From Aaosphaeria pasadenensis (lineage: Eukaryota > Ascomycota > Dothideomycetes > Pleosporales), in contig JAKLMB010000003.1 in NCBI GenBank assembly GCA_022813625.1, positions 744,001-808,000 on the forward strand: a stretch of DNA of 64,000 bases, read 5' to 3'. This document shows, piece by piece, positions 35,401 to 46,951 of this stretch. The notes below the pieces were generated by a model. It was given only the letters and a program-made list of their open reading frames with translations, did not search any database and was not told the DNA's origin. The translations under genes and the position numbers were made by a program. The first letter of the stretch is position 1, and every line of letters starts with the position of its first letter.

Positions 35401-35915
35401 AGAGTTGGGGCTCCATCATTGGCTGCGTCAAAGAGCCAGAGGCGAATAGCCGAATCCCTAAGCTTTTGCAGCGGCTTTTTTGTGTTCCATGCATTACGAC
35501 ATTTTCGACGTCGAATGCCTGCACCTGGCGGGTGGAAGGAACTTTTCTCGAACAGGTATTTGTTTCCTCATTGGAATGCTGAACTTTGCTGTAGAGATAG
35601 GCTGGGGTGGAGGAACGTCCTTTTGCAGGAAATGGAATCTGGTGCTCGTTCTAGGGCATTTACTACTCACTTTTTTCTTCTGCTCTCTGAGACGATGCAT
35701 TCCACTTCGTCTAGTCGACAGTTGGTGCATGGTGCACCGTGTTCAGTGACATTGCAGCGGACTTTTCGTGCTCGACAGCACTGACACGCCTTAGACGCCC
35801 TCCTCTTTACTGAACGGCCAGTGGTATTCCCATCGATACCTGCTTGATTGGCTTTCCGCTTCGGTTGTTGGGTATGGTCGTGATGGTCTGACGGTGATCC
35901 TGAGCAGTCGGACAT
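32410..35915 (-). CDS. farB: Zn2Cys6 fatty-acid regulator, FarB/CTF1-beta type
   Basis: Zinc-cluster transcription factor. FarA/FarB in Aspergillus and CTF1 in Fusarium activate fatty-acid catabolism, peroxisomal and cutinase genes through CCTCGG sites. Inferred exons on the minus strand are 35915-35671, 35223-35042, 34899-34391 and 34119-32410, giving 881 residues. Exon 1 encodes the Zn2Cys6 finger, with cysteines at 44, 47, 54, 63, 66 and 73 (CX2CX6CX8CX2CX6C). The fungal-specific regulatory domain starts at KPLPARIGADEIAYLEKKGA and continues through FVHPYMPLLDLYDF, YYETPDDQKDTWHWMGVA, IGLHRNP and WWSTYMRDRLIALGMRRPTR, the family signature. The C-terminal 200 residues are acidic and Ser-rich, a likely activation region. 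Introns are 447, 142 and 271 nt, long for this window. The end of exon 2 (GTGCGT donor) is the least certain junction. Confidence 0.88.
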
Positions 35916-36430
35916 GGTGACGGATGTTGTGATTGAGCAATGCTCAGTGGTGAATGTGGGTGTTGTTTGTTAATGATGTCGTCAACCCTGAGATGTCGAA
36001 GACTGATTTGAAGTGCCTGATCACTTCGTACAGATTGACATGCAATGTATGAGAAAATTGCGAGAAATTTTGAACCGATTCCGCGCGAAGGGGACGGCCG
36101 GGGGAGAGGGACGATTATGTATTGTATGGGGCCCAATTTTTGCGTACATGGTGGAGTCTCTCTGGCCCTGGGATGAGAATGTTCTAATCCAGGCTTGGCC
36201 ATTTCCCTTGACGCGGCTCGCGATTCAACTAAAACCAACAGACGAATTGCTGCCATCGTCCCCCTTGTTCTCCCCACTAGAAACTAAGATACTTTGGACT
36301 GGGGATCGTTAGTGTAGTGTGTGGGAAGTTAGTTCTTGTCGAATACCCCAGCGCCCCCAGATTCGGACTCTCGGCGGTATTCACTCTTTTCCCACTTGGC
36401 GGGTTGGAGGCGCCGGTCATTCTCGGATGC

Positions 36431-36436
36431 CCTCGG
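36431..36436. promoter_or_regulatory. CCTCGG core upstream of the FarB-type gene
   Basis: Exact six-base match to the reported FarA/FarB/CTF1 core, about 515 bases upstream of the start codon at 35915. It could mediate autoregulation. A six-base match is common by chance (about one per 2 kb counting both strands), so support is weak. Confidence 0.3.
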
Positions 36437-36685
36437 GACTAACTCTCTCCATTCAGAAGCTCTTTTAGTTCTGGCACGTCACCCTCCTCGCCTGTGGCCC
36501 TGTCCTGGCCTGTAAGATGAAGGGAGAGGTCACAATGTCATTAGAGAAACCCTCTCACTCCGACATCATCCATCTCAAACGCACGGTGATGGTGGCGGAC
36601 TGAGAACATGAAAAAGATGCCGCGGCTCACGATCGATTCCAGACGCTGTGCCACCCTTCTACGCTGAAGATATGCTATGCAGATG

Positions 36686-36694
36686 TACGGAGTA
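36686..36694. repeat. TACGGAGTA intergenic motif, copy 5
   Basis: Fifth copy of the nine-base motif, in the long gap upstream of the FarB-type gene. Confidence 0.5.
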
Positions 36695-39600
36695 CGACAG
36701 ACGCCTACATACACTACCCCGGTCTCGTCCCCATCGAATTGACCGTTCGTCCCCAAGGCGTTGACAAACCTCTGAGCTCTAGACATCCAACTCTGCCAAC
36801 TGTCCACCTTTCGTCCGAGTCATGTGCAGACAACAGCTGTTCTGATGCCTACTCGCAACACTCCTTGGTCTTACACAGTACGAGTCTTCAAGGACTGGCG
36901 AGGAGTCAGGACTAAGGCGGCCTGCGCTCTTTGTACACCACGAGACACAAACATCTAAGCGTCCTTCGCTTTTCCTTGCAGACTTGTGCCTTTCTGGAAA
37001 CCCCGGAAATGGGTTTCCTCTAGGTGCGACATCATTGGTCTCGAGTGCCGGCCGAGCAACAAGAGGCCGATCTCCATTGCCCATTCTCCTTCTCCCTCGA
37101 CAAGCAAGCCAGTCTATTGTACACTAGCTGGTGGCTCGGCCTTAAAAGTAGAAAGTGTGTACACAGCCCACAGCAGCCCACAGCCGAAGTTGCTAGCCGG
37201 GACCAACAAGGACAGACAAGCCAACCGTTGCAGACTTTTGAGAAATGTTGCGGCCTTTTCCCTCCGGCCTTTTTCCTCAGATCACGGAGTCGGTGGGCCT
37301 TTGCCCCTCTGTCCAATGAACGGCTGCAGAGCCACCGATTCTGCACGCACGCATTACTCCATCTAATTCCGCTCCCTTATGCACATGCCCCGTGATGCCA
37401 ACAGATCCGCTTTGAATCGCGATGACTGTGGAATTGCTGACCGCCTCCGAGTGATCACGTTCTCATCGTTCAGCTCTTCTTCAAACAGCATGACAAGGAC
37501 AGTGATGACGCCGACTTTTCTTATGTCGTCGATTGTATCGTCTTGGATCGGAGGCACACCCCCTGACTCCTATCGGTAGGCCAGCAGAGCACCGGAGGAA
37601 AGGCAAACTGGCTTGGTGCCTCTGGTAGGTAACCAAGTTCTTGATCACACCAGGGCACGACGCCGATTACCCATCGAGCAAATTACGAGTCGACCTAACG
37701 GGAACGTGTGGGGCAGCCACGACGATCCAAGACTTCAAACCTAGGCCTCTATCGTATGGCTTTTGCGGGGTGTTGCGTGCGTGTGTGTGGGAGGGAGGAG
37801 GAAATGAGTAAGGGATCGCAGCTTTTGTTGGCGTAGGTGTCACCAGCTCAGCAGTTACGAACTTACGAGTTGTTTCCCCGGACATTAGCTCAACCCTTCC
37901 CCATATCGGTGCATGAGTTGGTCCGACATCGCGTTGGTAATCATGAGGCTCGTTATCTGTCGAAATGAGCCCTTCGAGAAGGGGAAATATGGCTATAGAG
38001 AGTACATGTTGTTGGGAAAGTCTATATACCACTCGTGCATTATCTGCTACATGGGCCCTCGGCCGAGCCATACATACGCAATTTGTAGGTAAATCAAACA
38101 TCGAGCAGAGCGAGCGTATTCGTACATTGCGAACAGCAACACTGAACAGCACACTTACGGCTTCCGATCATCATCAGCCTCATACTCGTAGCATGGAAGC
38201 CTAAACCAAATGTAGAAAGCGACCATCACAATCCGAACGACCTCCGCGTCGGCTGTACGTCCGCCCAACGGATCACCATATCCCATGGGACAGCACCATC
38301 GCTGGGCCACAGGGCGTGTTTGAATTTCGAATCGGCAGCATCGAAATTGGATAGCCGAAGTAACAGAAAAGACCGGTTTCGAGGCATCGGTGGTCGTCTC
38401 GTTAGGTCTGGTCTAACTAACAGTTTTAGTAGCGAGTACGTGTGCCTAGTCTTTTCCACTCGCCTGTAAGGGCAAATTCCGCGTGCCGTTCACCCAGCAC
38501 AATATTGTTAATGGGTGTCCAGACCCTGAAGCAGCATGGCATGGATGGCATGGCCAATGTCCCACAGAAACCTGGAACGCATGCACTGGCAGACTAACTG
38601 ACTAATGGCAGATTTGCACCCAACGACTAATCTAAAAGATCATCCAAAAGCACCCTGATGTACATCCATTTCAGCCTCAAGATCCAGACTAATGGCATGC
38701 AGCCGACCGTCTGACAGCGACTTGGGTGACTCTGTGTGCTGTAGCGTTTTGTGGGGGAAGGATTGGGCGACTCGCACATGTCGAATCGACAAACAGGACA
38801 CACGACTGTGCAGATTCGAATCGATAACTCGCCTCGTGAATCACAGTTGGGCAGTTTGCCTACCGTACTCGTACTGGTAGGATCCTTCTTACGTACGGAC
38901 ATTGCCGCAAAAGTTGGGGAAGCAAAGCGAGCGAGACTAAACTAAAGGCGTTCCGACACAAGCTAAATAGAATCATGCATCACGTCTCTCCTGTATTGTA
39001 CGTCCGAGAAGGTTTTACTCCCCAACTGTGGAGATTAAAGTTGTTATTTGGAGCTGGAAGATAAAACCCTCAGATCCCTACCTTACCTTACATTCACCTT
39101 ACAGTCTTACGCGCAGGGAATGGCCATTTGCTGATGCGGGAAAACACGGCTTCGAACATGGAGATTGTGCTCAGTAGTTGCATACCCCAGAAATCCTTCA
39201 AAATGACGCCCCTCACGCCCTATACGCCAGCATTTCGCATTGGATTCCACGGAAAACAGCACCCCAGCCCTACTACCAATCTCAGACTGGGGCAAGTGAT
39301 CGCGAATCCCCAACCCAATCTTCACCAGTCCAAGCGTCCAAACAGTTTATCAAAAAGTAGAAGACCAAAACATCTCAAAAGGCCCGCTTTTCTTCAAATT
39401 TTTCTCCAGAAAGACGTTCCCCAACACAATATTAATGATAAAGTTAACTTACTGTGCAGAAATGATTAACGCTTAGGCGGCTGTGTGCACCCTAGCTGAG
39501 AGCGCGGAAACGTATCCGGTACTAACCCATTCTCTTCAATCAACACACACGGCACAGAAAAGCATGGTACAGATAATAGCGCTTCAGGCACATATGCATA

Positions 39601-41711
39601 AGTATCTACAAACAATAAAAGCTGAAAATACCTTGTCTCGACGATAACGACATAATAAGGCTTGCTTGCTTTCCCTTCCGCCATGCATGCCGTGCCATAG
39701 GGTCTGGGAAGAGAGATGGAAGATCGATTACCCGGATCTCGGCAGCGTTTAGTGACTTACAATTGTAAGGCACATCTAATGCTCGATCGCGGTATTTAGA
39801 GAATGATCTTTCACAATTACTCTTTCTTATCACTACGCTAAAACAAAGTCGCATCTGCTCTCCAGAACGAAGCGCAAATTTTCCTTCTTAAAATAAATAA
39901 ATCCTTCAGTTAAAGATCGAACCCATCCGCGGGCGCGCACATACGAAGCATACGAAACTAAGGGGGTCAATGTGGATTCGGAATCGGAATTGAGTGGGCC
40001 AGATCGGAATGAAAAAACATCAATCCAGACTCCATTGGTTCCGTTCCTGAGCCACATGTGAAGAAATAAACATTTTCAGAAACTTCATTATTTAGTCAGG
40101 CTTTGGAATCGTATAGCCTGCTTCTTTTGACATGGTTATAGGAGTAGTCGTGCATTATTCTCGTACAAAGGTAGGAAAATGTGAGTCAGTGAATAGATAG
40201 GAAAGTTAGTACATACATCTATAGTCGGAGGTGTAAAAGATGGCAGTGCTCGTGTCGTTGATGTCTGCAATCTTAAAAAATAATTACAGTGTGCATTCTT
40301 GCTCGCAAATGAGAGCCCATCATTGTTCCAGCCGTTTGTATCGATATTAGCGTATCGTTGGCATACTAGATCATATTTCAATTCAATACAGATGCATTGA
40401 CAGCCTAGAACACGGATTTCCACCTTGAAAGCATTTCCCAATCGAAGGCTAGGCATGTGCTTCCCCATAGGTAAGCACGTGATATCAATGGTCTTATTAG
40501 TCTATAATTCTAACATTTGGACTTTGCTCCATCATAGCTTAAAAGATGATGATATTTTATCCACATTCGTTGCTCCCACCTGGTCAATCTTGCAATATGA
40601 ACTATGATATAAAGTCTGATATTTTGAGATTTTACAAGATATCAGACCTGCCCTGACGCTTGCTTGGTCTGATTTCCATCGCCAATGAATGAAGCAATAT
40701 CATAATGGTTCAGTGCGACAGTTGAAGTCGTTTTATCTCCTGAATTCGGAGGGGGTAACACAATCATTAAGGAGTCGAACTATGCAGTATCTTCTCCCAA
40801 CTCTTGCTTACTATGGACCAGAACCGCATAATCATTTCACGAGGTACTCAAACAACACATTCATCTCCTCCACGTAGCAACGAATACACTTAACTCGCCC
40901 TCCACCGCGGACACTCTCATACACTACCTACCCACCCGCCAGACTCCAGCCATGCAGATCACACCCACCAACCACACCAGGTACCACCGCTCTGGAAGCG
41001 ACAGATTCCAACGACCAATAACAGGAACCAAACGACCGTTCGGCCGATCGTGTCCCAGCGGGAACTAAAATAAAGAAGGAAAGCTTGCGAATTCTGACAG
41101 GGGGCGCGTTACTGTTTTGGATACGGAAGACCGAGGGAGACCGAGGTACAATGGGGGGTTGTTTGGGGTAGGGGGGGGGAGAGAGTGTGGCGGGTCGGGT
41201 GTAAGGGGTATGGGTGGATGAGTGGACGGGCTTTGGTTCCTTAGACTTCATCGAGTGGACTATTGGTGTTTGGAGGATTGGTTGGTTGTGGTAGTTGGAG
41301 GCATGATGTGCGTGAGCTTGAACCTTTCTATCAGTTGAACAGTGACAATTCTCGGCAAAAGTTTTCAATGTCAAGACCTGGATGCTCTGAGCGATGATCT
41401 GGTACATGGTCGTAATTATGATTGCTGAAGCATTTTTGTCGGATACTTTCACTGGCCCTTGGCCCATATCACAATCGATTGATAGAGAGATTCTTTGACG
41501 CTATTCCCATCACAAACATCAGGCACGTTCTACTGGCAGTATATCTGGTCAGCAGTATGTATAGCCCTCGGGTCAATGACGATCCTAGGTATTATTACGA
41601 TCGAGTCTCTACGAGGTGCCTGGTTGATTAATTTCTGTCTAAGCATTCCCGAAGCTTGAGATCTTCATGCATTGATTCTAGTGTACATATGCTCATTATT
41701 CCGCCAAATAA

Positions 41712-43160
41712 CTACAGCTTCGAAGAGCCTTGGGGCCTTTCAAGAGCCTTGGTCTTGTTCTTAAAGTTCTTGACCAATTGACGCACACCAAGATCCAGCA
41801 TGACATCTTCAGAGCCACCGGGTATCCTGATGCCTGGTGCTTCACGGTAGATTCCTATTTCAATGTCAGTCAAAATATTCACTGACTCTTTTTAGATTTG
41901 AAGAAAGAACTTACTCTCGATCAGCTCTCCTTGGCCGCTCTTGGTGTATCCGTTTCCACCAAAAAGTAGCATAGCACACTGAGCACACTCATTCAAAACA
42001 ATACCCGCCTGAGCCTTGGCCATGGCAGTCAAGCCACCAAGTTCAACGTCGGCCACTTCCTTGGGGAATTTCGTTAATGAATATGCGAATTGCTCTACCC
42101 ATGCCCACTGGGTTTCTAGCATTGCACCGCACTTGGCCAGTCTATGCCTCACCACAGGTTGGTCTACGAGTGGCTTGCCAAAAGCCTCACGCTTGAGGAT
42201 ATATTCAGTAGCACTTGCCAAAGCTACACGAGCCTGCCTTGTAGCGCCAATAGCAATGGTCATGCGTTCGTGGTTGAAGTTGGTCATAATGTACTTCATT
42301 CCCATGCCCTCTTGGCCGATCAGGTTCTCTACGGGAACTTTGACATCGTCGAGTTCGATGAAAGTAGTTCCAGCGGAAACCTGACCTCCAACTTTCAATC
42401 GCCTCATGTTCACGCCCGGGTAGCCTTTCAATGGCACTACAACCATTGAGAGTCCTGTCGGGCCGGGACCTCCTGTTCGAACAGCCATGCTCGAGTAATC
42501 GGCCCATATCCCGTTTGTGATCCACTTCTTCGTGCCGTTTATTATGTAGTGCTTTCCATCTGGAGTCTTTGTGGCGGTTGTGGTGATGTTCGCGACGTCG
42601 GAGCCGGCTTCAGGTTCGGTGATCGCAATGCAAGTTCGCTTCTTGCCAGTGAGAAGCTCGGGTAGGAAGCGCTCTTGCAGTTGCCTGTTGCCGTACTTGA
42701 CGATCGGAGGTACACCAAAAGACATTCCGGTGGTGAGAGATCCCGACGGGCCGGCGAGACCAGATCGAGCCATCTGGGTTACAATGTTAGGATTATGGTA
42801 GCGATAAGTATATGATACAGTTTTTCATACCTCATCACAGTAAATCAATGTGTGGAAGTAATCAAAGTCTTCAACCTTGACAGTACCCAGCAGCTCGTGG
42901 ATTCCGAGGCTCTTCAACCACTCCACGGGCAAAGGCGCAGGGAGTGATGGAAGCAACATGCCAGCCTTTGCAAATGTCTCGAAGACATGCTCAGGAAGGA
43001 GCTCTTGAGTATCCCATTCCAATGCATTTGCCAGGAGATGCTTCTCTACGAAGCTCCTGCATGCCTTTTGCCATGCCCTGTGGTTCTCTGTGTAGTAGGG
43101 CGAAGGGTGACCTGCAAGGTATGGGGGTTCCGAAAAGGGGACAACCGGTGTAGACGACAT
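41712..43160 (-). CDS. Peroxisomal acyl-CoA dehydrogenase
   Basis: FAD-dependent acyl-CoA dehydrogenase. Exons on the minus strand are 43160-42831, 42773-41915 and 41854-41712, giving 443 residues. The introns are 57 and 60 nt with GTATGA and GTAAGT donors. The N-terminal helical domain (residues 1-120) is followed by the middle beta domain with ITEPEAGSDVANI and IINGTKKWITNG, the flavin and substrate blocks, then the C-terminal helical domain with NHERMTIAIGATRQAR, REAFGKPL and LLFGGNGYTKSGQGELIERIYRE. The last three residues are SKL, a perfect peroxisomal targeting signal, so the enzyme probably acts in peroxisomal beta-oxidation. Where most family members have YEGTS with the catalytic Glu, this protein has a PGGSED segment, so its catalytic base may differ. 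CCGAGG, the FarA/FarB core in reverse, lies about 150 bases upstream of the start. Confidence 0.9.
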
Positions 43161-44916
43161 CTTGTAGGGGTATCGGGACAAATGAAAATCTGCAATCAAG
43201 CAATGCGAGCTCCTTAGAAGTCGATCTCACATGGCGGGAGGTTGAATTAGGATATAAGCTGTGCCGCTTGTTGTCTGGGGTGGAGGTGGAGGGTCTGGGG
43301 TAGAACGAACCGAGGCTTGCGCAAGTACCGAAAATTACCATCTCGGTTGTGTTTACGAGCTACGAGGCCAACATCTGGACTTAAGCAATTGGAAATTATT
43401 GTGCAACGTGAAGATTTATCGATCATCAGTTACAGAATCATGACGACTCAGTTTCCTAAGATTTAATGTATTCCTCAAAGACACATGAGCCTGCATTGCA
43501 CCAGTTTGCATAGTAGACTAAGATGCCCAGCCTAGACCACCAAAGAGTTTATATTTTCCATGATATGCAAATAGGCCATACCTAGCATCCGATTAGTATT
43601 CTTTTGTGGGTCGAGCAAGTAGGTACTGTTATCGAAGAACCCATCTGCCATACTTTTCGAGCCGATAGTCGAAACATTGCCATTTCGCTTGACTCGCCTC
43701 GTCGAGTCATATGGGAAGTATGCGAACAACATGATTCAATACAATAATCAGACGAGATCAAGAATTGCAACACTCACGACAATACTAAAAAATGCGGTTT
43801 GTATCGGTAGTGTCTAGACAATGATTTTCTGACCCTCCGTGTTCCGACTAGAAACACTGCCGCCTGATAAATTCATTGTACTCATCTTGACTCACATAGC
43901 CCAGCGATCAGCATCTGGACTGGTATTACAACTTGACATATAGTTCCATTTTGTGTCTTCCGTACATATGGACCGGAGTCTTACTTGGACATTATAGGAA
44001 GATATTCGTCGCAAGAGCAAGGCTGTGTTATTGGAACCGAGCCCTCAAAACTATATGGCGAACTTTCAACAACATCATCGACGCTCCCTCCTCTCGCTAT
44101 TCTACCAACAAAAGTCGGGAACAATCCCATACCGACAATATGGATTCGTTATTGAAATACAATAACCTTCGACAATAAGATGGATATATCCGCTGTCGTG
44201 GTGTCTCAATTTTCTAGAGTTTTCACCGCAAGTCGCTTAAGCCAGTGGTGCATATGTAGCCATAGCCACAATTTAGACCACCCAGAGTCGCGCACAAGTT
44301 CTATAAATACATCGACCAATACACAATGTTGCCCCCGCAAGGCGGATCCTACAAGCATTCGGGAACTTATCAATTGATATCGTAGCCCTCGATTATGGTA
44401 TAATTTGTCAACTTCGTACATGATTGGCGACATAGAACCATACAAGGATGTCGCATCCTAACATGTACATGAAGCAGAGATTATACGTGTAAAACATGAC
44501 CAGTAGCCAGAACCAAGGGTTTTACGGTGAATGGATCTCATTAGGGCGATAGTCTGAGGATCAACATGCCACTTATGCAGTGGATTTCTTTTATCATTCA
44601 TGAACTCCGGATGGTCCGCTGTAGTCACGGGGCATCTTTAAGGCTCACTCACGTCGTACCAGGCAAGGCGATGCGAATGATATGTCTGCCAATATGCACC
44701 AGATCTAAATTAAGTAAACTTTCGACGGAGACAGTTTGCCTTCATCAAATGCATCCCGTCTGAATGGGGTGAGACTCAACACCTCATCTGCAGCATAGCA
44801 TCGGTGATGACAAGTGAATTCGTTGAGGGCATTCACATCTCACGCGAAAGGGCTTTTGGAACTTCCCTTTAAAGGATAGATGAAGAGGTGTTTACCAGCA
44901 CACAACTTCGTCAACA
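43161..44916. other. Divergent intergenic region upstream of two genes
   Basis: About 1.75 kb between the start of the acyl-CoA dehydrogenase (minus) and the TPR gene (plus). A CCGAGG site lies at 43310-43315. No gene is recognised. Confidence 0.5.
43310..43315. promoter_or_regulatory. CCGAGG site upstream of acyl-CoA dehydrogenase
   Basis: Reverse complement of CCTCGG, the published FarA/FarB/CTF1 binding core, 150 bases upstream of the start codon at 43160, a typical promoter distance. The short motif alone is weak evidence. Confidence 0.4.
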
Positions 44917-46528
44917 ATGGCCTTAACCGCTGAGTTTCGGGCTGAAATTGACAAAATCTTTGAAAACATTCTTGTTCTACAGCAAGTCCTCGAAAAGGTT
45001 GACTTGCCCTCCATTGAAGCGCTACGAGACCTCGATCGTGATCTGTCATCTCTCTCGAATACCGTCACCTTGTTGTCGTACAATGTACAGCTTGGAAACA
45101 AGAACCACGATGACCGAGATTGGTGGAACGTTGAGCGTCTCGAGGAACTCCTGAAGAATTCCAATTTGTGCCTTCTTCAGTTCATTTCCACTCTCCTGAG
45201 TGGGTTGAGACCAGATACAGAAAGCTTGAACGACCAACTACCCCAGAACCTCGTAGGTGAGGTTAGGCATCTGAGGATGAGGATTGCTGTGGGCACCACC
45301 GCCTTGAGTGCACCTGTCATGGTCTCTGCCGTGTATGCTCACTAGGGAAGATTTCGATGCAAAGCTGAACGCTGACCATACTAGGGAATCGTTACGTCCA
45401 TCTCTCGGTCCTTCCTTCGAACATCTGGGATTCAGGGCTCTCGATGACTGTGCCGATGAACTTCGCTACATTGGCCAATACCTGAAAGGGGATGGAAGAG
45501 TGAGCTCGACAGGCCCACCATCCCCAGATACACCCAGTTTGCATCAGCAGCGTTTAGAGTTAGCCCGTATCATTGAGGGGTTGTCTAGTACACTCTTAAA
45601 TGCTCGTCTGCCTTCTACTTCTGACAAGAAGCAACCCCTAATTAGACGAAGAACCACACGAGGCAGTGCGCGATACAAGACACTAGAGCGCACAGCATCA
45701 GAGTCGGATTGGTCATCTTCAGGAATGATGACGCCCTCAACTGGCACAATCACACCTAGAGCCGGGGCATCGAGTAAAGCAGCTCTATCTCTCTCGACGT
45801 TAATCAGTCAAGACGGTGATCCCGACGTTCTGGGACTGGCTAATTCAATGATGGGACTCTCGCCTTTCGAACCGCAGGCTGACGATGCAGCAATGGTGGC
45901 ATGCCATTCAACACACCACCACTCTCCCAACGACGGCTTACCAGCCTACTCTCAACTCGACCCAGTTGCATTGCAGACACTTTCCGCCGAGCGAGTCGCT
46001 GCTCACGAACGCAATACGTACATCGACACGGACGCCCTCGGCCAGCGAACACCAGATCTACTCGCAACCTATTCGACCGCTCGCGACCTCCTCGATCTTG
46101 GCCGGGGACAGCAAGCCCTCCCTTTGCTGCAGTCCCTCCACTCTTCCATCATAAATTTGAACGTCAAGTGGCCTCTCCCGCCGATTCTGCAGAGACTGCC
46201 CAGACGTCCGCAAGTCCTGCTCGATATGTCTCGTGCCTACTTGCTCTGTGTCCCTCGCCAGACATCGGATGCTATTGCGCTTCTGGTAGCCATATACAAG
46301 ATGAGGGATGTGGGCATGGGGGAGAAGTATGCAGCTGCACACTCCCTAGCTCAGGTATACTGGGAGACTGGTGACATTGACAATGCAAGGAAGTTCTGTA
46401 AGAAGGCTATTGTTGGTCGATTGGAGTACTTGGGCTTTGAACATGAGGACACGAAGAGAAGTATCGAGTTATTGCAGCAGGTTAGTTGCAAGGCGGACGG
46501 AAACAACATGGGTGGGGGCCTCAGGTAA
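44917..46528 (+). CDS. Uncharacterised TPR-like protein
   Basis: Function not known. Exons are 44917-45332 and 45385-46528. The two open frames lie in different phases, and a 52-nt intron (GTATGC donor, CTGAC branch, CTAG acceptor) joins them in phase, giving 519 residues, so no frameshift is needed. Residues 1-140 form a helical domain starting MALTAEFRAEIDKIFENILV, with DDRDWWNVERLEELLKNS and VRHLRMRIAVGTTALSAPV. A Ser/Thr/Pro-rich linker covers about 185-265. The C-terminal third looks like degenerate tetratricopeptide helices (TARDLLDLGRGQQALPLLQS, AIALLVAIYKMRDVGMG, AHSLAQVYWETGDIDNARKF). No membrane segment or catalytic motif is seen. The N-terminal domain recalls helical N-terminal modules of fungal signalling proteins, but I cannot name it. 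Confidence 0.75.
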
Positions 46529-46951
46529 AAAAGTGCTAAGATGTTGCCAATCTCATCATGTTCATTCGTTAAGGGATGGTTAGCTAGTTGATTATCCGGT
46601 TATCACATCATGCTGTGCATCACTCGTGATTGTAATGTGTATCAGGAAATCGACTAAATAACATTTTCTCCAAGGGTAAACTAACAAGGGCTATACCCTA
46701 TCATACTATGCAAACTATACAAAACTTGAGAACACTTCGTGAGTCAAGTCACAGAGCCATGTGAAGTTAAAAGCAACTATTTTTAGTATCATGCACTTAC
46801 TCACGGCCTAATCTCCATCTGGATTGAGGGCCGGCGCCTGGATTGGGGTTTGGCTTTTGCAAGGGGAGGTAGAGTCAATGCTAGACAAATCCATGAACTG
46901 CAAAAGGCCTGTTCAAAACGTTTAGAGTGTCGTACTATTGTGAAGACCAAC
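46529..46951. other. Convergent 3' region
   Basis: Shared 3' flank of the TPR gene and PRP40; nothing recognised. Confidence 0.5.

Larger units (their letters stand above)
35916..41711. other. Long intergenic stretch without a convincing gene
   Basis: About 5.8 kb upstream of the FarB-type gene. All open frames are shorter than about 180 codons and lack recognisable domains. CCTCGG, the published FarA/FarB core, occurs at 36431-36436, about 0.5 kb upstream of the regulator's start codon. A TACGGAGTA motif lies at 36686-36694. Long leaders or noncoding transcripts are possible but cannot be seen from sequence alone. Confidence 0.5.

Noticed and set aside
39905..39940. tRNA-like T-loop (reverse of GGGTTCGATC)
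   Set aside because: No matching T-stem, acceptor stem or anticodon arm could be drawn.
45308..45384. Apparent frameshift in the TPR gene
   Set aside because: A 52-nt intron with good donor, branch and acceptor joins both frames in phase.
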